From Myxococcus sp. RHSTA-1-4 (GTDB lineage: Bacteria > Myxococcota > Myxococcia > Myxococcales > Myxococcaceae), in assembly GCF_020037125.1 (NCBI RefSeq), contig NZ_JAIQDG010000020.1, positions 124,001 through 188,000 on the forward strand: a DNA stretch of 64,000 bases, written 5' to 3'. The position numbers and the translations under genes were made by a program. The notes beneath the pieces are model-generated. The model saw nothing but the letters and a program-made list of their open reading frames with translations, was not told the origin of the DNA and did no database searches. This document shows positions 43,788 through 53,295 of this stretch, piece by piece; the first letter of the stretch is position 1; each line of letters opens with the position of its first letter.

Positions 43788-46037
43788 TCATCCGTAGCGC
43801 TTCTTCATCAGGAAGAGGATGGCGTCCTTCGCGCAGGACTCGCAGTAGCCGTAGCGCTCCGACATCGTCTTGAGCGTGCTCTGCACCTGGGCCTGCTCGC
43901 GCGGGGTGAGCTGGTTGCGGTCCTCGGAGAGGTACTTGAGGACGTTCTCCTTGTTCTTGCGCAGCACCCGCTTGCGCTCCTCGAAGTAGTGGTCCCTCAG
44001 GCGCTTGAACATGTCCGGGAAGATGCGCGGGTAGTCCATGTCCGCGTCCGGGTAGTCCAGCCGGTGCGCGCCGATGCTGGAGATGAGGCCGCGGCGGAAC
44101 TCCCCGGGGTCCTCGCCCTTCGGCATGACGATGGCCTCCACCTCCGCCATCCGGTGCTCGTCCGGCTTCTCCAGCGCCCCGGTGACGCGGTTGCGCATCT
44201 TCTCCCCGCGCACCCAGTGGCTGACGCTCTGGATGTAGCGCTCCACCAGCTCGCGGTACTGCCCCTCGGAGACGAGCCCCATGGACTCACGGACCTCGGT
44301 GTCCACCCGGTCCAGGTACTCGGCCTCGGCCGTGCGGACGAAGGACTCGTGGTCGTGGTAGCCGTCCACCACCTCCTGGAGGAGGAACTCGTAGACGCTC
44401 TTGTCCTTGCAGATGGCCTCCAGTTCCTCCAACACGGCCAGGGCGTTGAGGCACTTGTAGTCGGGGTTCTGCGCGGCGTTGAAGAGCGCCGTCTTGATTT
44501 CCCGCGCGCTGGCGCCGGAGCGGCCCTCGTAGTTGGGATACGCGTCCGACTCGGTGAACAGCTCCTCGCGCAGCTTCCGCAGCTCCTTGGTGTTGGCCAG
44601 GCTCAGCCGGTCCGGCGGCGCGCCCTCCTCGTAGAGGTGCAGCTTCTCCACCGGGGTGACGTGGTCGATGAGCTCCTTCACGTCGTTGGGGTAGCGGTCC
44701 GGGATGGGCTTCTTCAGGCGGGTGAGCACCGCCCACATGGCGGCCAGCTCGGTGGCGTGCGGGGCCACGTGCTTGCCCACCGTGGTGGAGGTGATCTGCG
44801 CGTCGTAGATCTGCTGCTCCGTCTTGTAGCGGCGCAGGTAGGGCACGCGCACCAGCTCGATGCGGCCCTTGAAGGACGCGAAGTCCGGCAGCTCCTTGAA
44901 GGCGCCCAGGTGCTTCTCGTTGGCGGAGGCGATGAGCACCTCGTCGAGCTGGAGCACGAAGGGCTCCAGCGGCACCTCGCCCGTCTCGCTGAAGCCCAGC
45001 AGGTACTTGAAGGCCTCCAGCGGCCGCTTGAGCAGGTCCGCGTACTCGATGAGGCCCCGGTTCGCATGGACCAGGGGACCGTGCGGCTCGAAGAGGACGG
45101 TGCTGTGCAGGGGCGCGGGCACGTTGAGCTGGGTGCGGTCCGCGGTGATCTGCTGGACCATGGCGTCCACGCTCATCTGCGGCTCCACCGTCACCGTGCC
45201 CACCTGGTAGCGGCGCGACACGTAGAAGCGCTCCACCTGGACATGGCGCATCACCTTCAGCCAGTCCCCGCCGTAGGAGTTGAGCAGCGCGGTGTAGATG
45301 CGGCGGCACTTGGCGCACAGCTCACCGTCACGCACGTAGTCGGAGAGGATGAAGTCGCCCGTCTCCCCGTCCCCGTTGCCCAGGCCCTTCTTCTTGAGAG
45401 CGGCCTCCAGGAGCTTGCGCCGCTCGCCCGGCGGGACGGCGAAGAGCGGGTGGTCCCTCAGCTCGCACGGCATGCGCAGGTCGATGGACTCCGCGTCCAG
45501 GTGCGCATAGGTGGCCACGTCCCCCTCGTTGCCCGCGCCCCGCTCGCCGAAGCCGATGGAGCCCTTGATGAGCTTCTCCGAGGGGAAGACCCAGGCGATG
45601 CGGTAGAGGGCCCCCTGGGGCAGCCGGGAGTACGCCTCCATGCCCTCCTTGAGGGCGTTGACGAGGGTGGACTTGGCGCTGCCGTTGGGCCCGTGCAGGA
45701 GGATGAGCTTGTTGATGCGGCCGGCGCGCACGAAGTTGCCGAGCACCCGGTAGATGGCGTTCTGCACCTCCTCCTGGCCCGCCACCCGGCCGTCCCGCTC
45801 GGAGCCCGGGGCGTCGAACACCTTGAAGCGCCGGATGGTCCCCGTGGGGTGCGGCGCCGTCTCCGTGCCGAAGTGGTCCATGACGTCCCGCAGATACTGC
45901 GCCGCGTTGCGCGCCTGGGCCCGGGGGTCGTTGAAGAAGAGTGAGAGGTATTCCTCGAAGGAAAGGATCGACCGGTTCTTGACGAAGTCGGCGTTCACCT
46001 GCGCGCCGACCTCCTGGAGATAGCCCTTCGCGTCCAC
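43788..46037 (-). CDS. prkA: PrkA-type serine protein kinase
   Basis: PrkA (YeaG) proteins combine an AAA+ domain with a kinase-like C-terminal part and act in stress or sporulation signalling. The 749-residue protein has an N-terminal RSILSFEEYLSLF, Walker A HGPNGSAKSTL (about 112-122), a Cys pair in CAKC, and the family's middle region. It is about 100 residues longer than E. coli YeaG (644), with a C-terminal extension ending in CESC. Start is GTG with GAGGAG seven bases before it. It stands divergent to an Hsp70 gene across 294 bases; YeaH and SpoVR partners are not in the window. Confidence 0.9.
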   Translation of the reverse strand: MDAKGYLQEVGAQVNADFVKNRSILSFEEYLSLFFNDPRAQARNAAQYLRDVMDHFGTETAPHPTGTIRRFKVFDAPGSERDGRVAGQEEVQNAIYRVLGNFVRAGRINKLILLHGPNGSAKSTLVNALKEGMEAYSRLPQGALYRIAWVFPSEKLIKGSIGFGERGAGNEGDVATYAHLDAESIDLRMPCELRDHPLFAVPPGERRKLLEAALKKKGLGNGDGETGDFILSDYVRDGELCAKCRRIYTALLNSYGGDWLKVMRHVQVERFYVSRRYQVGTVTVEPQMSVDAMVQQITADRTQLNVPAPLHSTVLFEPHGPLVHANRGLIEYADLLKRPLEAFKYLLGFSETGEVPLEPFVLQLDEVLIASANEKHLGAFKELPDFASFKGRIELVRVPYLRRYKTEQQIYDAQITSTTVGKHVAPHATELAAMWAVLTRLKKPIPDRYPNDVKELIDHVTPVEKLHLYEEGAPPDRLSLANTKELRKLREELFTESDAYPNYEGRSGASAREIKTALFNAAQNPDYKCLNALAVLEELEAICKDKSVYEFLLQEVVDGYHDHESFVRTAEAEYLDRVDTEVRESMGLVSEGQYRELVERYIQSVSHWVRGEKMRNRVTGALEKPDEHRMAEVEAIVMPKGEDPGEFRRGLISSIGAHRLDYPDADMDYPRIFPDMFKRLRDHYFEERKRVLRKNKENVLKYLSEDRNQLTPREQAQVQSTLKTMSERYGYCESCAKDAILFLMKKRYG

Positions 46038-46331
46038 GGTGCCGCTCCTCGTGCGGGGGTCAGTTCGATCTAGCCATGGCGCCGGACGGCCGCACGACCC
46101 CGTCACGGGTCGAACTTTTCCGGCGGGGCCGAAGTTGTCCAGGGCCTGCTGGGCCTTGTGTTGGGGGCCGCTCGGTCCCCTTCCGTCCCCTGCCCCGAGA
46201 GCGGTGGGCCGCCCCGGGCCTCCCACCTGGGGGAGCAGGGGACCAGGGTGCGTGCGGACTCGCGCCCTTCGCGCGGGTGCGGTACGGTCCTTCCCTCTCC
46301 CTGCGGCGCCCCCCACCGGAGTCCAGACACG

Positions 46332-47852
46332 ATGCACAAGGAGCCCATCATCGGCATCGACCTCGGCACGACGAACTCGTGCGCGGCGATTGTCGAGGAC
46401 AGCGGGAACGTCAAGCTCATCCCCTACAAGGGGGGCGAGTACACCATCCCCTCCATCTTCGCCATCGACGACAAGGGGAACGAGCTGCTCGGCTACGAGG
46501 CCAAGCGCCAGTGGCAGCTCAATCCGCGCAACACCATCTACGGCGCGAAGCGCCTGGTGGGCCGGCCCTTCCAGAGTGACGTCGTCGAGACGATGCGCAA
46601 GGTCGTGGCGTACAACATGCGCCCCGGCAAGAAGAACGACGTCAACCTGGACGTGGGGAAGAAGGAGTTCACCCTCCAGGAGGTCAGCGCCAAGATTCTC
46701 GCGAAGATCCGCGAGGTGGCGTCCAACTACCTGAAGATGCCCATCAAGCGGGCGGTCGTCACCGTCCCGGCCTACTTCAACGACCGGCAGCGCCAGTCGG
46801 TGAAGGACGCGGGCAAGCTCATCGACCTCGAGGTGGTGCGCATCATCAACGAGCCCACCGCGGCCGCGCTGGCCTACGGCGTGGGCAAGGGGCTCAAGGA
46901 GAAGGTCGTCATCTACGACCTGGGCGGCGGCACGTTCGACGTGTCCATCATCGAGATCCGCGACCGGGTCTTCGAGGTGAAGGCCACCGGCGGTGACGTC
47001 TTCCTGGGCGGCATCGACTTCGACAACGCCATCATCCACCACGTCCTCAAGGACTTCGCGGCGAAGACGGGCATCGACCTGGCCACGGACCCGGTGGCCA
47101 TGCAGCGCATCAAGGACCTGGCCGAGCGCACCAAGATCGACTTGTCCGCGCGCGAGGAGGTGCCCTTCAACATCCCCTTCATCACGATGACGTCCCAGGG
47201 CCAGCCCCTGAACATCGAGATGAAGTTCACCCGGAAGATGCTGGAGCAGCTCACCAACCAGCTCGTGGACCGCACGCTGCAGATGGTGGCGCGGGTGCTG
47301 GTGGACTCCGGGCTGTCCACGAAGGACGTGGACGAGGTGATGCTGGTGGGCGGGCAGACGCGCATGCCCATCGTCCAGGACCGGCTGACGAAGTTCTTCG
47401 GCAAGCCGCCCAGCAAGGGCGTGCACCCGGACGAGGCGGTGGCCATCGGCGCGGCGCTCTACGCGCACTCGCTGCAGGACGACACCAACCTGCGCATCCA
47501 GCTGCTGGACGTGATTCCCATGGCCATTGGCCTGGAGAAGGCGGGCGGCGCCTTCCACGTCGTCTTCCCGCGCAACGCCCCCATCCCCAACGCCAAGCAG
47601 CTCCTGGCCACCACCAGCGTGGACAACCAGACGGAGCTGGCCATGCGCATCTACCAGGGTGACCACGACATGGTGGCGCGCAACGACCTGCTCGGCGAGT
47701 TCACCTTCTCCGGCATCCAGCAGGCCCGCGCCGGCGGCGTGCAGGTGGAGATCACCTTCGACGTGAACGTGGAAGGCATCCTCACCATGCGCGCCCGCGA
47801 CCCGGCCACGGGCAAGGAGATGCGGACCACGGTGCGCGTGACGCAGAGCTGA
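46332..47852 (+). CDS. Hsp70 (DnaK-like) chaperone lacking the C-terminal lid
   Basis: The 506-residue protein has an intact ATPase domain: IGIDLGTTNSC, VPAYFND, INEPTAAALAYG and YDLGGGTFDVS. The beta-sandwich peptide-binding domain (about 385-500) is present, but the alpha-helical lid and the terminal EEVD/DDVV-type tail of DnaK (about 638 residues) are missing. It therefore probably binds substrate weakly or uses a special partner. No dnaJ or grpE is adjacent, so it is an extra Hsp70, as found in numbers in myxobacteria. ATG is preceded by GGAG at ten bases. Confidence 0.9.
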   Translation: MHKEPIIGIDLGTTNSCAAIVEDSGNVKLIPYKGGEYTIPSIFAIDDKGNELLGYEAKRQWQLNPRNTIYGAKRLVGRPFQSDVVETMRKVVAYNMRPGKKNDVNLDVGKKEFTLQEVSAKILAKIREVASNYLKMPIKRAVVTVPAYFNDRQRQSVKDAGKLIDLEVVRIINEPTAAALAYGVGKGLKEKVVIYDLGGGTFDVSIIEIRDRVFEVKATGGDVFLGGIDFDNAIIHHVLKDFAAKTGIDLATDPVAMQRIKDLAERTKIDLSAREEVPFNIPFITMTSQGQPLNIEMKFTRKMLEQLTNQLVDRTLQMVARVLVDSGLSTKDVDEVMLVGGQTRMPIVQDRLTKFFGKPPSKGVHPDEAVAIGAALYAHSLQDDTNLRIQLLDVIPMAIGLEKAGGAFHVVFPRNAPIPNAKQLLATTSVDNQTELAMRIYQGDHDMVARNDLLGEFTFSGIQQARAGGVQVEITFDVNVEGILTMRARDPATGKEMRTTVRVTQS

Positions 47853-47858
47853 AGCGCC

Positions 47859-47887
47859 CTGCCCTCCCCCGCCTACCGGGAGGGCAG
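47859..47887. terminator. 10-base-stem hairpin between convergent genes
   Basis: CTGCCCTCCC - nine-base loop - GGGAGGGCAG is a perfect 10-base stem between the Hsp70 stop and the kinase fusion stop; the fusion's last codons lie inside the right arm. It can end transcription from both sides. Confidence 0.5.
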
Positions 47888-49864
47888 CGCCACCCGCGTG
47901 GACGGCTCCGGGCCCACCGCCTCGGGGGGCTCCACGGCCACGAAGGGCGTGGGGTCGTCCGGGGCGACGCGCGTATCACCCTGGCGGCGCACGAGCTCGA
48001 AGTGCTCCCCCAGGGGGAGGTACTCGAAGGGCTCCCGCGCCGCGTCGCGGAGCCGGGCGCTGACGAGCACCTGCCCCTTCGAGGCCAGCGCCGCCAGCCG
48101 CGCGGCGGTGTTCACCACGTCGCCCAGCACCGTGAAGTCCAGCCGGCCGGACGCCTTCGCGCCGATGCTGCCGGACACCAGGGCCCCCGAGTCCAGCCCG
48201 ATGCAGACGCCGTGGGCATACGGGGTGCGCTCGCCGCCGCGGGAGGCGAGGACGGAGAGCTGCCGGCGGATGGCGAGGCACGCCTCCTGCGCCCGGTCCA
48301 CGTGGCCCGGGCCGCGGAAGACGGCCATGACGGCGTCCCCGACGAACTTGTCCACCGTGCCGCCCCGGGACAGCACCTCCGGGACGATGGCCTCGAAGTT
48401 GGCGTTCAGCCGGCGCAGCGACTCGTCGGGCAGCTCCTGGTGCAGCACCGGGGTGAAGGCGTCCACGTCGATGAACGCCACCGTGCCCTCCACCCGCTCG
48501 CCCGCCAGCGCGTCCGAGCCCTGGAGCAGCGGGGGCAGCCGCTCCAGCACGCCGCCCGGGACGAACATGCGGAGCAGGCCGTTCTCCTCGGTGTAGCGGG
48601 CGGTGCTGCGCAGCTCGCGCACGTGCTTCAGCGTCTTGACGAGCGTGGTCTCCAGGTCCGGGAAGTCGATGGGCTTGGTGATGAAGTCATACGCGCCGCG
48701 GTTCATCGCGGTGCGGATGTTGTTCATGTCGCCGTACGCGGAGACGATGACCACGCGGGTCAGCGTGCTCACCTCGCCCACGCGGGACAGGAAGGTGAGC
48801 CCGTCCATGCGCGGCATGTTGATGTCGCAGAGGACGACCTGGACGTCGGGGTGCTGGCGCAGCGTCTCCAGCGCCTCCTCTCCGTCCGAGGCGAAGAGGA
48901 ACTGGTAGACGGAGCGGCGGATCTGCTTGCGGAAGCTCTGCTCCATCAGCACGACGACGTCCGGCTCGTCGTCCACGACGAGGATCTTCGCCGGCCGCGC
49001 CGGGCGGCCCGCCTCCACCCGCGCGGTGAAGGCCGAGGCCAGCTCGTGCGCGGACTGGAAGCGGCGCGAGGGCTCCGGGTCCAGCGCGCGCGCGAAGAAG
49101 GCGTCCACCTCCGCGCCCAGCTCGGGGACGATGCTGGAGGGCGCGGGGTGCGGCGGGGGCGCGTTGCCCATGCGCATCTGCCGCAGGGCCTCCAGGCTGA
49201 ACGGGTGCTGCCCGGTGAGGGCCCGGTAGGCCACGACGGCGAGCGCCCACAAGTCACAGCGGTGGTCCAGCCGGGGCTCGACGCCGCGGAGCTGCTCGGG
49301 GCTCATGTAGCGGGGGGTGCCCGCCATGCTCTCCTCGGGATGGGGCTGGGCGGCGCCGCCGGACATGAGGAGCGCGAGGCCGAAGTCGAGCACCTTCACC
49401 AGCTCGCCGCTCGCGGTGCGCGCGAGGAAGAGGTTGGCGGGCTTGAGGTCGCGGTGGATGACGCCGGCGGCATGGGCGGCGGTGAGCGCGCGGGCCGTCT
49501 GGGTGAGGAGCCGGTCCACCATGGCCAGCGACAGCCGGTCCCGGCGCGTCAGGAGCGCCTCCAGGTCCTCGCCCTCCAGCAGCTCCATGACGATGTAGGG
49601 CGTGTCGGAGGACAGGTCGCAGTCGTAGACCTGGATGACGTGCGGGTTCTGGAGCCGGGCAATGGCCTGGGCTTCCCACTCGAACTGCTGCCGGGACAGC
49701 GGCGCCGGGGCGGCGTGGGCCGCCATCAGCTTCAGCGCCACGCGCCGCTGGAGCTTCGGGTCCAACGCCACCCAGATGGTGCCCATGCCGCCACCAGCGA
49801 GCCTGCGCTCCAGGACGTACCTGTCGCCGACGGTCTGGCGCTCGGACATGCCGTGTTCATCCAT
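47873..49864 (-). CDS. Ser/Thr kinase - receiver - class III cyclase fusion
   Basis: A 663-residue fusion of three signalling domains. Kinase, residues 15-280: GGGMG, Lys45, HRDLKPAN (Asp139), DFG (160-162), SPE. Receiver, 292-415: acidic pair at 298-299, phospho-Asp347, Lys397. Class III nucleotide cyclase, 455-615: metal Asp466 and Asp510 (FVGDAVMAVF), Lys506 for adenine, Asn585 and Arg589 (VVNTAARL). All key residues are present, so each part should work; cyclic AMP is the likely product. No membrane segment is seen, so it is cytoplasmic. The tail has a Pro-rich stretch. Next to it, divergently, is a histidine kinase that could phosphorylate its receiver. Confidence 0.92.
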   Translation of the reverse strand: MDEHGMSERQTVGDRYVLERRLAGGGMGTIWVALDPKLQRRVALKLMAAHAAPAPLSRQQFEWEAQAIARLQNPHVIQVYDCDLSSDTPYIVMELLEGEDLEALLTRRDRLSLAMVDRLLTQTARALTAAHAAGVIHRDLKPANLFLARTASGELVKVLDFGLALLMSGGAAQPHPEESMAGTPRYMSPEQLRGVEPRLDHRCDLWALAVVAYRALTGQHPFSLEALRQMRMGNAPPPHPAPSSIVPELGAEVDAFFARALDPEPSRRFQSAHELASAFTARVEAGRPARPAKILVVDDEPDVVVLMEQSFRKQIRRSVYQFLFASDGEEALETLRQHPDVQVVLCDINMPRMDGLTFLSRVGEVSTLTRVVIVSAYGDMNNIRTAMNRGAYDFITKPIDFPDLETTLVKTLKHVRELRSTARYTEENGLLRMFVPGGVLERLPPLLQGSDALAGERVEGTVAFIDVDAFTPVLHQELPDESLRRLNANFEAIVPEVLSRGGTVDKFVGDAVMAVFRGPGHVDRAQEACLAIRRQLSVLASRGGERTPYAHGVCIGLDSGALVSGSIGAKASGRLDFTVLGDVVNTAARLAALASKGQVLVSARLRDAAREPFEYLPLGEHFELVRRQGDTRVAPDDPTPFVAVEPPEAVGPEPSTRVALPSR

Positions 49865-50123
49865 GGTGGTGTGGCCTCGGGGGGGCCGCCCCGTGCGGCG
49901 GGAGTCGGGGGACTCCCGTGAAGCATGGGAATCTTCTCACACCGGCTCACGGCGGGGTACTGCGTGACGCGGGGCCTCATGGCGTCCTACCTGCCCGGGC
50001 GGGTGGCGGCGGGGAAGGCCCACGCCGGCGGCCGGCCACGTGCCCGGGTTGCGAGCCGTTCGCGGCCGGGGCTAGCCTCTCGGGTTCACGGGGGGCGCCT
50101 CTGGGTATGCACGGGTGGAACCA

Positions 50124-51038
50124 ATGAACGAGGGCCCGGGCCGCACGCTGGAGCGCCGCGTGGAGGAGCTCTCCTCCGAGCTCCGGCGCAAGGACGTGGA
50201 GCTGGAGGAGGCTCGCACCCGGCTCAATGAGCTCCAGCAGCAGCTCATGGCCCAGGAGAAGCTCGCGACCCTGGGCTCGCTCACCGCCGGCATCGCCCAC
50301 GAGCTGCAGAACCCGCTCAACTTCGTGAACAACTTCTCGGACCTGTCCTGCCGGCTCGCCGGGGAGCTGGACGAGTCCATTCGCGGCCTGGCCGGCAAGC
50401 TGGACGCACAGGCCCTGGAGGACGTGCTCGAGCTGCTGGAGGACCTGCGGCAGAACGCCCAACGCATCCACACGCACGGCAAGCGCGCGTCGGACATCAT
50501 CAGGGCGATGCTGCGGCACTCGCGCCGCTCCGAGGGGACACGCTCCAAGGCGGACTTCAACGCGCTCATCCGCGAGAGCCTGAACCTGGCCGTGCAGGGC
50601 CTGCGCAGCCGCGCCGGCGGCGCCAGCGTGGAGACGCAGTCCGACCTGGACCCGGCCGTGGGCACCGTGGAGCTGGTGGCCAGCGACATCAGCCGCCTGC
50701 TCATCAACATCGTCGACAACGCCTTCTACGCCACCGCGCAGAAGCAGCAGCAGGCCGGCGCCGGCTTCGTCCCCCGCGTCCACGTCCTCACCCGCCGCCA
50801 CGGGGACACGGTGGAGCTGCACATCCGCGACAACGGCCCGGGCATCCCCGAGCCCATCCGCGAGAAGCTCTTCCACCCGTTCTTCACCACCAAGCCCGCG
50901 GGCGTGGGCACCGGCCTGGGCCTCGCGCTCTGCCACGACATCGTCCAGGAGCACCAGGGCGCGATTCGCGTGGAGAGCGTGCCCGGCGAGTCCACCGCGT
51001 TCATCATCACCCTGCCCGCCCCCGGCGCCGCCGCCTGA
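50124..51038 (+). CDS. Cytoplasmic histidine kinase
   Basis: A 304-residue sensor kinase without a membrane part. An N-terminal coiled coil (residues 8-45) leads into the H-box GIAHELQNPLNF (His59), then the ATP-binding domain with the N-box LLINIVDNAFYAT, G1 DNGPGIP, F box FHPFFTTKP and G2 GTGLGLAL, all complete. Such coiled-coil kinases take signals through partner proteins. It starts at ATG 50124 (a GTG nine bases upstream is also in frame). It is divergent from the kinase-REC-cyclase gene, a plausible partner because no response regulator gene is adjacent. Confidence 0.88.
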   Translation: MNEGPGRTLERRVEELSSELRRKDVELEEARTRLNELQQQLMAQEKLATLGSLTAGIAHELQNPLNFVNNFSDLSCRLAGELDESIRGLAGKLDAQALEDVLELLEDLRQNAQRIHTHGKRASDIIRAMLRHSRRSEGTRSKADFNALIRESLNLAVQGLRSRAGGASVETQSDLDPAVGTVELVASDISRLLINIVDNAFYATAQKQQQAGAGFVPRVHVLTRRHGDTVELHIRDNGPGIPEPIREKLFHPFFTTKPAGVGTGLGLALCHDIVQEHQGAIRVESVPGESTAFIITLPAPGAAA

Positions 51039-51045
51039 AAAAGCG

Positions 51046-51081
51046 GAGGCCCCTCTTCCCACAGCTGGGAAGAAGGGCCTC
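51046..51081 (-). terminator. Intrinsic terminator of clpX, bidirectional
   Basis: GAGGCCCCTCTTCCCA - CAGC - TGGGAAGAAGGGCCTC is a 16-base stem with one mismatch and a 4-base loop. Reading leftward, from clpX, it is followed by CGCTTTTTC, a T-run, the best terminator in the window. For the histidine kinase on the other strand it lacks the T-run but can still act. Confidence 0.75.
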
Positions 51082-51107
51082 GTTGCTTCAGGGGAGGAGC
51101 GCGGCGC

Positions 51108-52385
51108 TCAGGCCGTCTTCTTCTCCTTCTCCATCACGAGCTGCGGTGCCTCGTGCTTGGTGATGACCTGCTCGGTGATCTTGCACTCCTTGACGCCCTC
51201 GCGGAACGGCACGTCGTACATGATCTCCAGCATCGCGTCCTCGAGGATGGCGCGCAGGCCGCGCGCTCCGGAGTGACGGCGCATCGCCTCGCGGGCGATG
51301 GCGCGCAGCGCCTCCTTGGTGAAGGTCAGCTTCACCTTCTCCATCTCGAAGAGCTTCTGGTACTGCTTCACCAGCGCGTTCTTCGGCTGCGAGAGGATGG
51401 TGACGAGATCCTCTTCCTTCAGGTCGTTCAGCGTGGCGATCATGGGCAGGCGGCCGATGAACTCGGGAATCATCCCGAACTTCATCAGGTCCTCCGGCTC
51501 CGTCAGCGCCAGCAGCTCGCCCACGCTGCGCTCCTCGCGGTGCGTAATCTTGGCGCCGAAGCCCAGGCCCTTCTCACCCACGCGGCGCTTGATGACGCCG
51601 TCGATGCCGTGGAAGGCACCGCCGCAGATGAAGAGGATGTTCGTCGTGTCGACCTGGACGTACTCCTGCTGGTTGTACTTCTTCCCGCCGCGCGGCGTGA
51701 CGTTGGCGCGGGTGCCCTCGATGATCTTCAGCAGCGCCTGCTGCACGCCCTCGCCGCCCACGTCGCGGGTGGCGCTTGGCATGTCGCCCTTGCGCGCAAT
51801 CTTGTCGATCTCGTCGATGTAGACGATGCCGCGGGCCGCCTTCTCCACGTCGTAGTCGGCGTTGTGGAGGAGGTTCTGGATGATGTTCTCCACGTCCTCG
51901 CCCACGTAGCCGGCCTCGGTGAGGCTGGTCGCGTCGGCGATGGTGAAGGGCACATTGAGGAAGCGCGCCAGCGACTGCGCCAGCAGCGTCTTGCCGCTAC
52001 CCGTCGGGCCGATGAGCAGGATGTTGCTCTTGCTCAGCTCCACGTCCTCTCCACCAGGGCTCTTCACGCCGGGGCGGGGCCGGGAGGACGGCTTCTTCTG
52101 GTAGATGCGCTTGTAGTGGTTGTACACCGCCACCGCGAGGACCTTCTTCGCCTGGTCCTGACCGATGACGTAGTCGTCGAGGAACGCCTTGATTTCGGCC
52201 GGCGTCGGCAGGCTGACCTGCGGCTTGCCCTCCTCGCGCTCGTTCTCGTCCGCGATGATGTCGTTACACAGCTTGATGCATTCGTCGCAGATGTAGACCG
52301 TCGGGCCCGCGATGAGCTTGCGGACCTCGCGCTGCGACTTGCCGCAGAACGAACAGGACAGGTTGACGTGGTGCTCCTTCTTCAC
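51108..52385 (-). CDS. clpX: ATP-dependent Clp protease ATP-binding subunit ClpX
   Basis: Unfolds substrates for the ClpP peptidase. The 425-residue protein has the N-terminal zinc domain ([15 protein letters not shown]), Walker A GPTGSGKT, Walker B IDEIDKI, the YVGEDVENI pore-side region, and [10 protein letters not shown] with the arginine finger region and ARGLRAILE at the end. Length is typical. Start is GTG with GGAGG five bases upstream. clpP is not adjacent. Its promoter is probably at 52514-52542, and a strong terminator follows its stop. Confidence 0.97.
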   Translation of the reverse strand: MKKEHHVNLSCSFCGKSQREVRKLIAGPTVYICDECIKLCNDIIADENEREEGKPQVSLPTPAEIKAFLDDYVIGQDQAKKVLAVAVYNHYKRIYQKKPSSRPRPGVKSPGGEDVELSKSNILLIGPTGSGKTLLAQSLARFLNVPFTIADATSLTEAGYVGEDVENIIQNLLHNADYDVEKAARGIVYIDEIDKIARKGDMPSATRDVGGEGVQQALLKIIEGTRANVTPRGGKKYNQQEYVQVDTTNILFICGGAFHGIDGVIKRRVGEKGLGFGAKITHREERSVGELLALTEPEDLMKFGMIPEFIGRLPMIATLNDLKEEDLVTILSQPKNALVKQYQKLFEMEKVKLTFTKEALRAIAREAMRRHSGARGLRAILEDAMLEIMYDVPFREGVKECKITEQVITKHEAPQLVMEKEKKTA

Positions 52386-52501
52386 TGCCGCCTCCGAGTT
52401 CGCCGACCCCGGGTCGCCCGGAGCCTACTACGCCGTCCACCGCTCCCCTACCCTCACGGCCTGCCCACGTCTCGAACAGCCGTCAGGCGCCCACCTACAT
52501 G

Positions 52502-52542
52502 GGGCCCTGAACCACTATAGGGCCCTCCCCCTCGGGCAGGAA
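52502..52542 (-). promoter_or_regulatory. clpX: Probable clpX promoter within a GGGCCC repeat
   Basis: Reading leftward: a weak -35 TTCCTG (52542-52537), 17 bases, and a good -10 TATAGT (52519-52514). The -10 is framed by two GGGCCC boxes (52502-52507 and 52520-52525). The transcript would have a leader of about 120 bases. Confidence 0.4.
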
Positions 52543-52610
52543 GCCCGGCGGTACAGGCCCGTTGCCGAGCGTACAGCCCCGGCCCCGGGTCAGCGTTCAG
52601 TAACAGCGGA

Positions 52611-53249
52611 CTAGGCGTCCGTCACGCCCGCGGCAATGTCCTCCAGATCTTCCGCCAGGGCGGCCGCCCGCTCGGCGACGGCGTTCGGGACGCGACGGCA
52701 CCCCGACAGCTCACTGGCGAGCTTCCGGGCGGTCTGGGCCAGCTTGCGCACCTGGGAGCTCTCCGGGGGAGGCTCGGGGGGCGGGCGGGGGAATCGCTCG
52801 GTGAACTCCTTCTTCAGCTCCGCCGGGGACTTCTCCGGGCTCCAGATGCTGTCGCGCAGGGAGCGGTATTCGGAGGGTGAAAGTTGCCCCCGCTCCTCCG
52901 CGTCCGCCAGGACCTCGATGACCTCGAAGGCGGGCGCCTTCTCGGGGAACTCCTGCGCCTTCAGCTCCTCCTCCGGCTCGTGCTTGGCGAGGAAGCTGAA
53001 CGAGCGGGTGAGCTTGAGGGCGGTCTGCTTCTTGATGTGCAGCTCCTTGAGACAGTAGGCCTCGAAGGTGGGATAGCCCCACTCCTCGAACTTTGCCTCG
53101 TCCCGGACCTGCACGAGCAGCTTGCCCAGCTCCGCCCAGGTGGACTTGAAGCGCTTGGCCGCCGTCAGCACGGTGTGACGGAAGGTGCCCGGGGGGACGC
53201 TCAGCGCCTTCTTGGCGATCTCGACTTCGGCAACGGATGCAGCGGACAT
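52611..53249 (-). CDS. Hypothetical helical protein, possibly DNA-binding
   Basis: A 212-residue, cytoplasmic and mostly helical protein. The first half has the block TWAELGKLLVQVRDEAKF, then WGYPTFEAYCLKELHIKKQT, which resembles the DUF3102/ParB-like helical segments seen in plasmid and phage proteins; this is weak. A Pro-rich stretch (PRPPPEPPPESS) separates a helical tail. No catalytic motif. The start is ATG 53249 with AGGGG upstream; the frame stays open to 53939 but crosses the neighbouring gene. It lies alone between clpX and the AgmX-type gene. Confidence 0.65.
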   Translation of the reverse strand: MSAASVAEVEIAKKALSVPPGTFRHTVLTAAKRFKSTWAELGKLLVQVRDEAKFEEWGYPTFEAYCLKELHIKKQTALKLTRSFSFLAKHEPEEELKAQEFPEKAPAFEVIEVLADAEERGQLSPSEYRSLRDSIWSPEKSPAELKKEFTERFPRPPPEPPPESSQVRKLAQTARKLASELSGCRRVPNAVAERAAALAEDLEDIAAGVTDA

Positions 53250-53295
53250 GGCCCCTGGTATGGGCCATGCCCGGGGGGTGGGCAAGAAAGTGACC

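Noticed and set aside
43989-45944. A 651-codon + strand frame over prkA
   Set aside because: No domain and biased composition; the - strand has an intact PrkA.
48002-49921. A 639-codon + strand frame over the kinase-REC-cyclase gene
   Set aside because: Shadow of a gene with three complete catalytic domains on the - strand.
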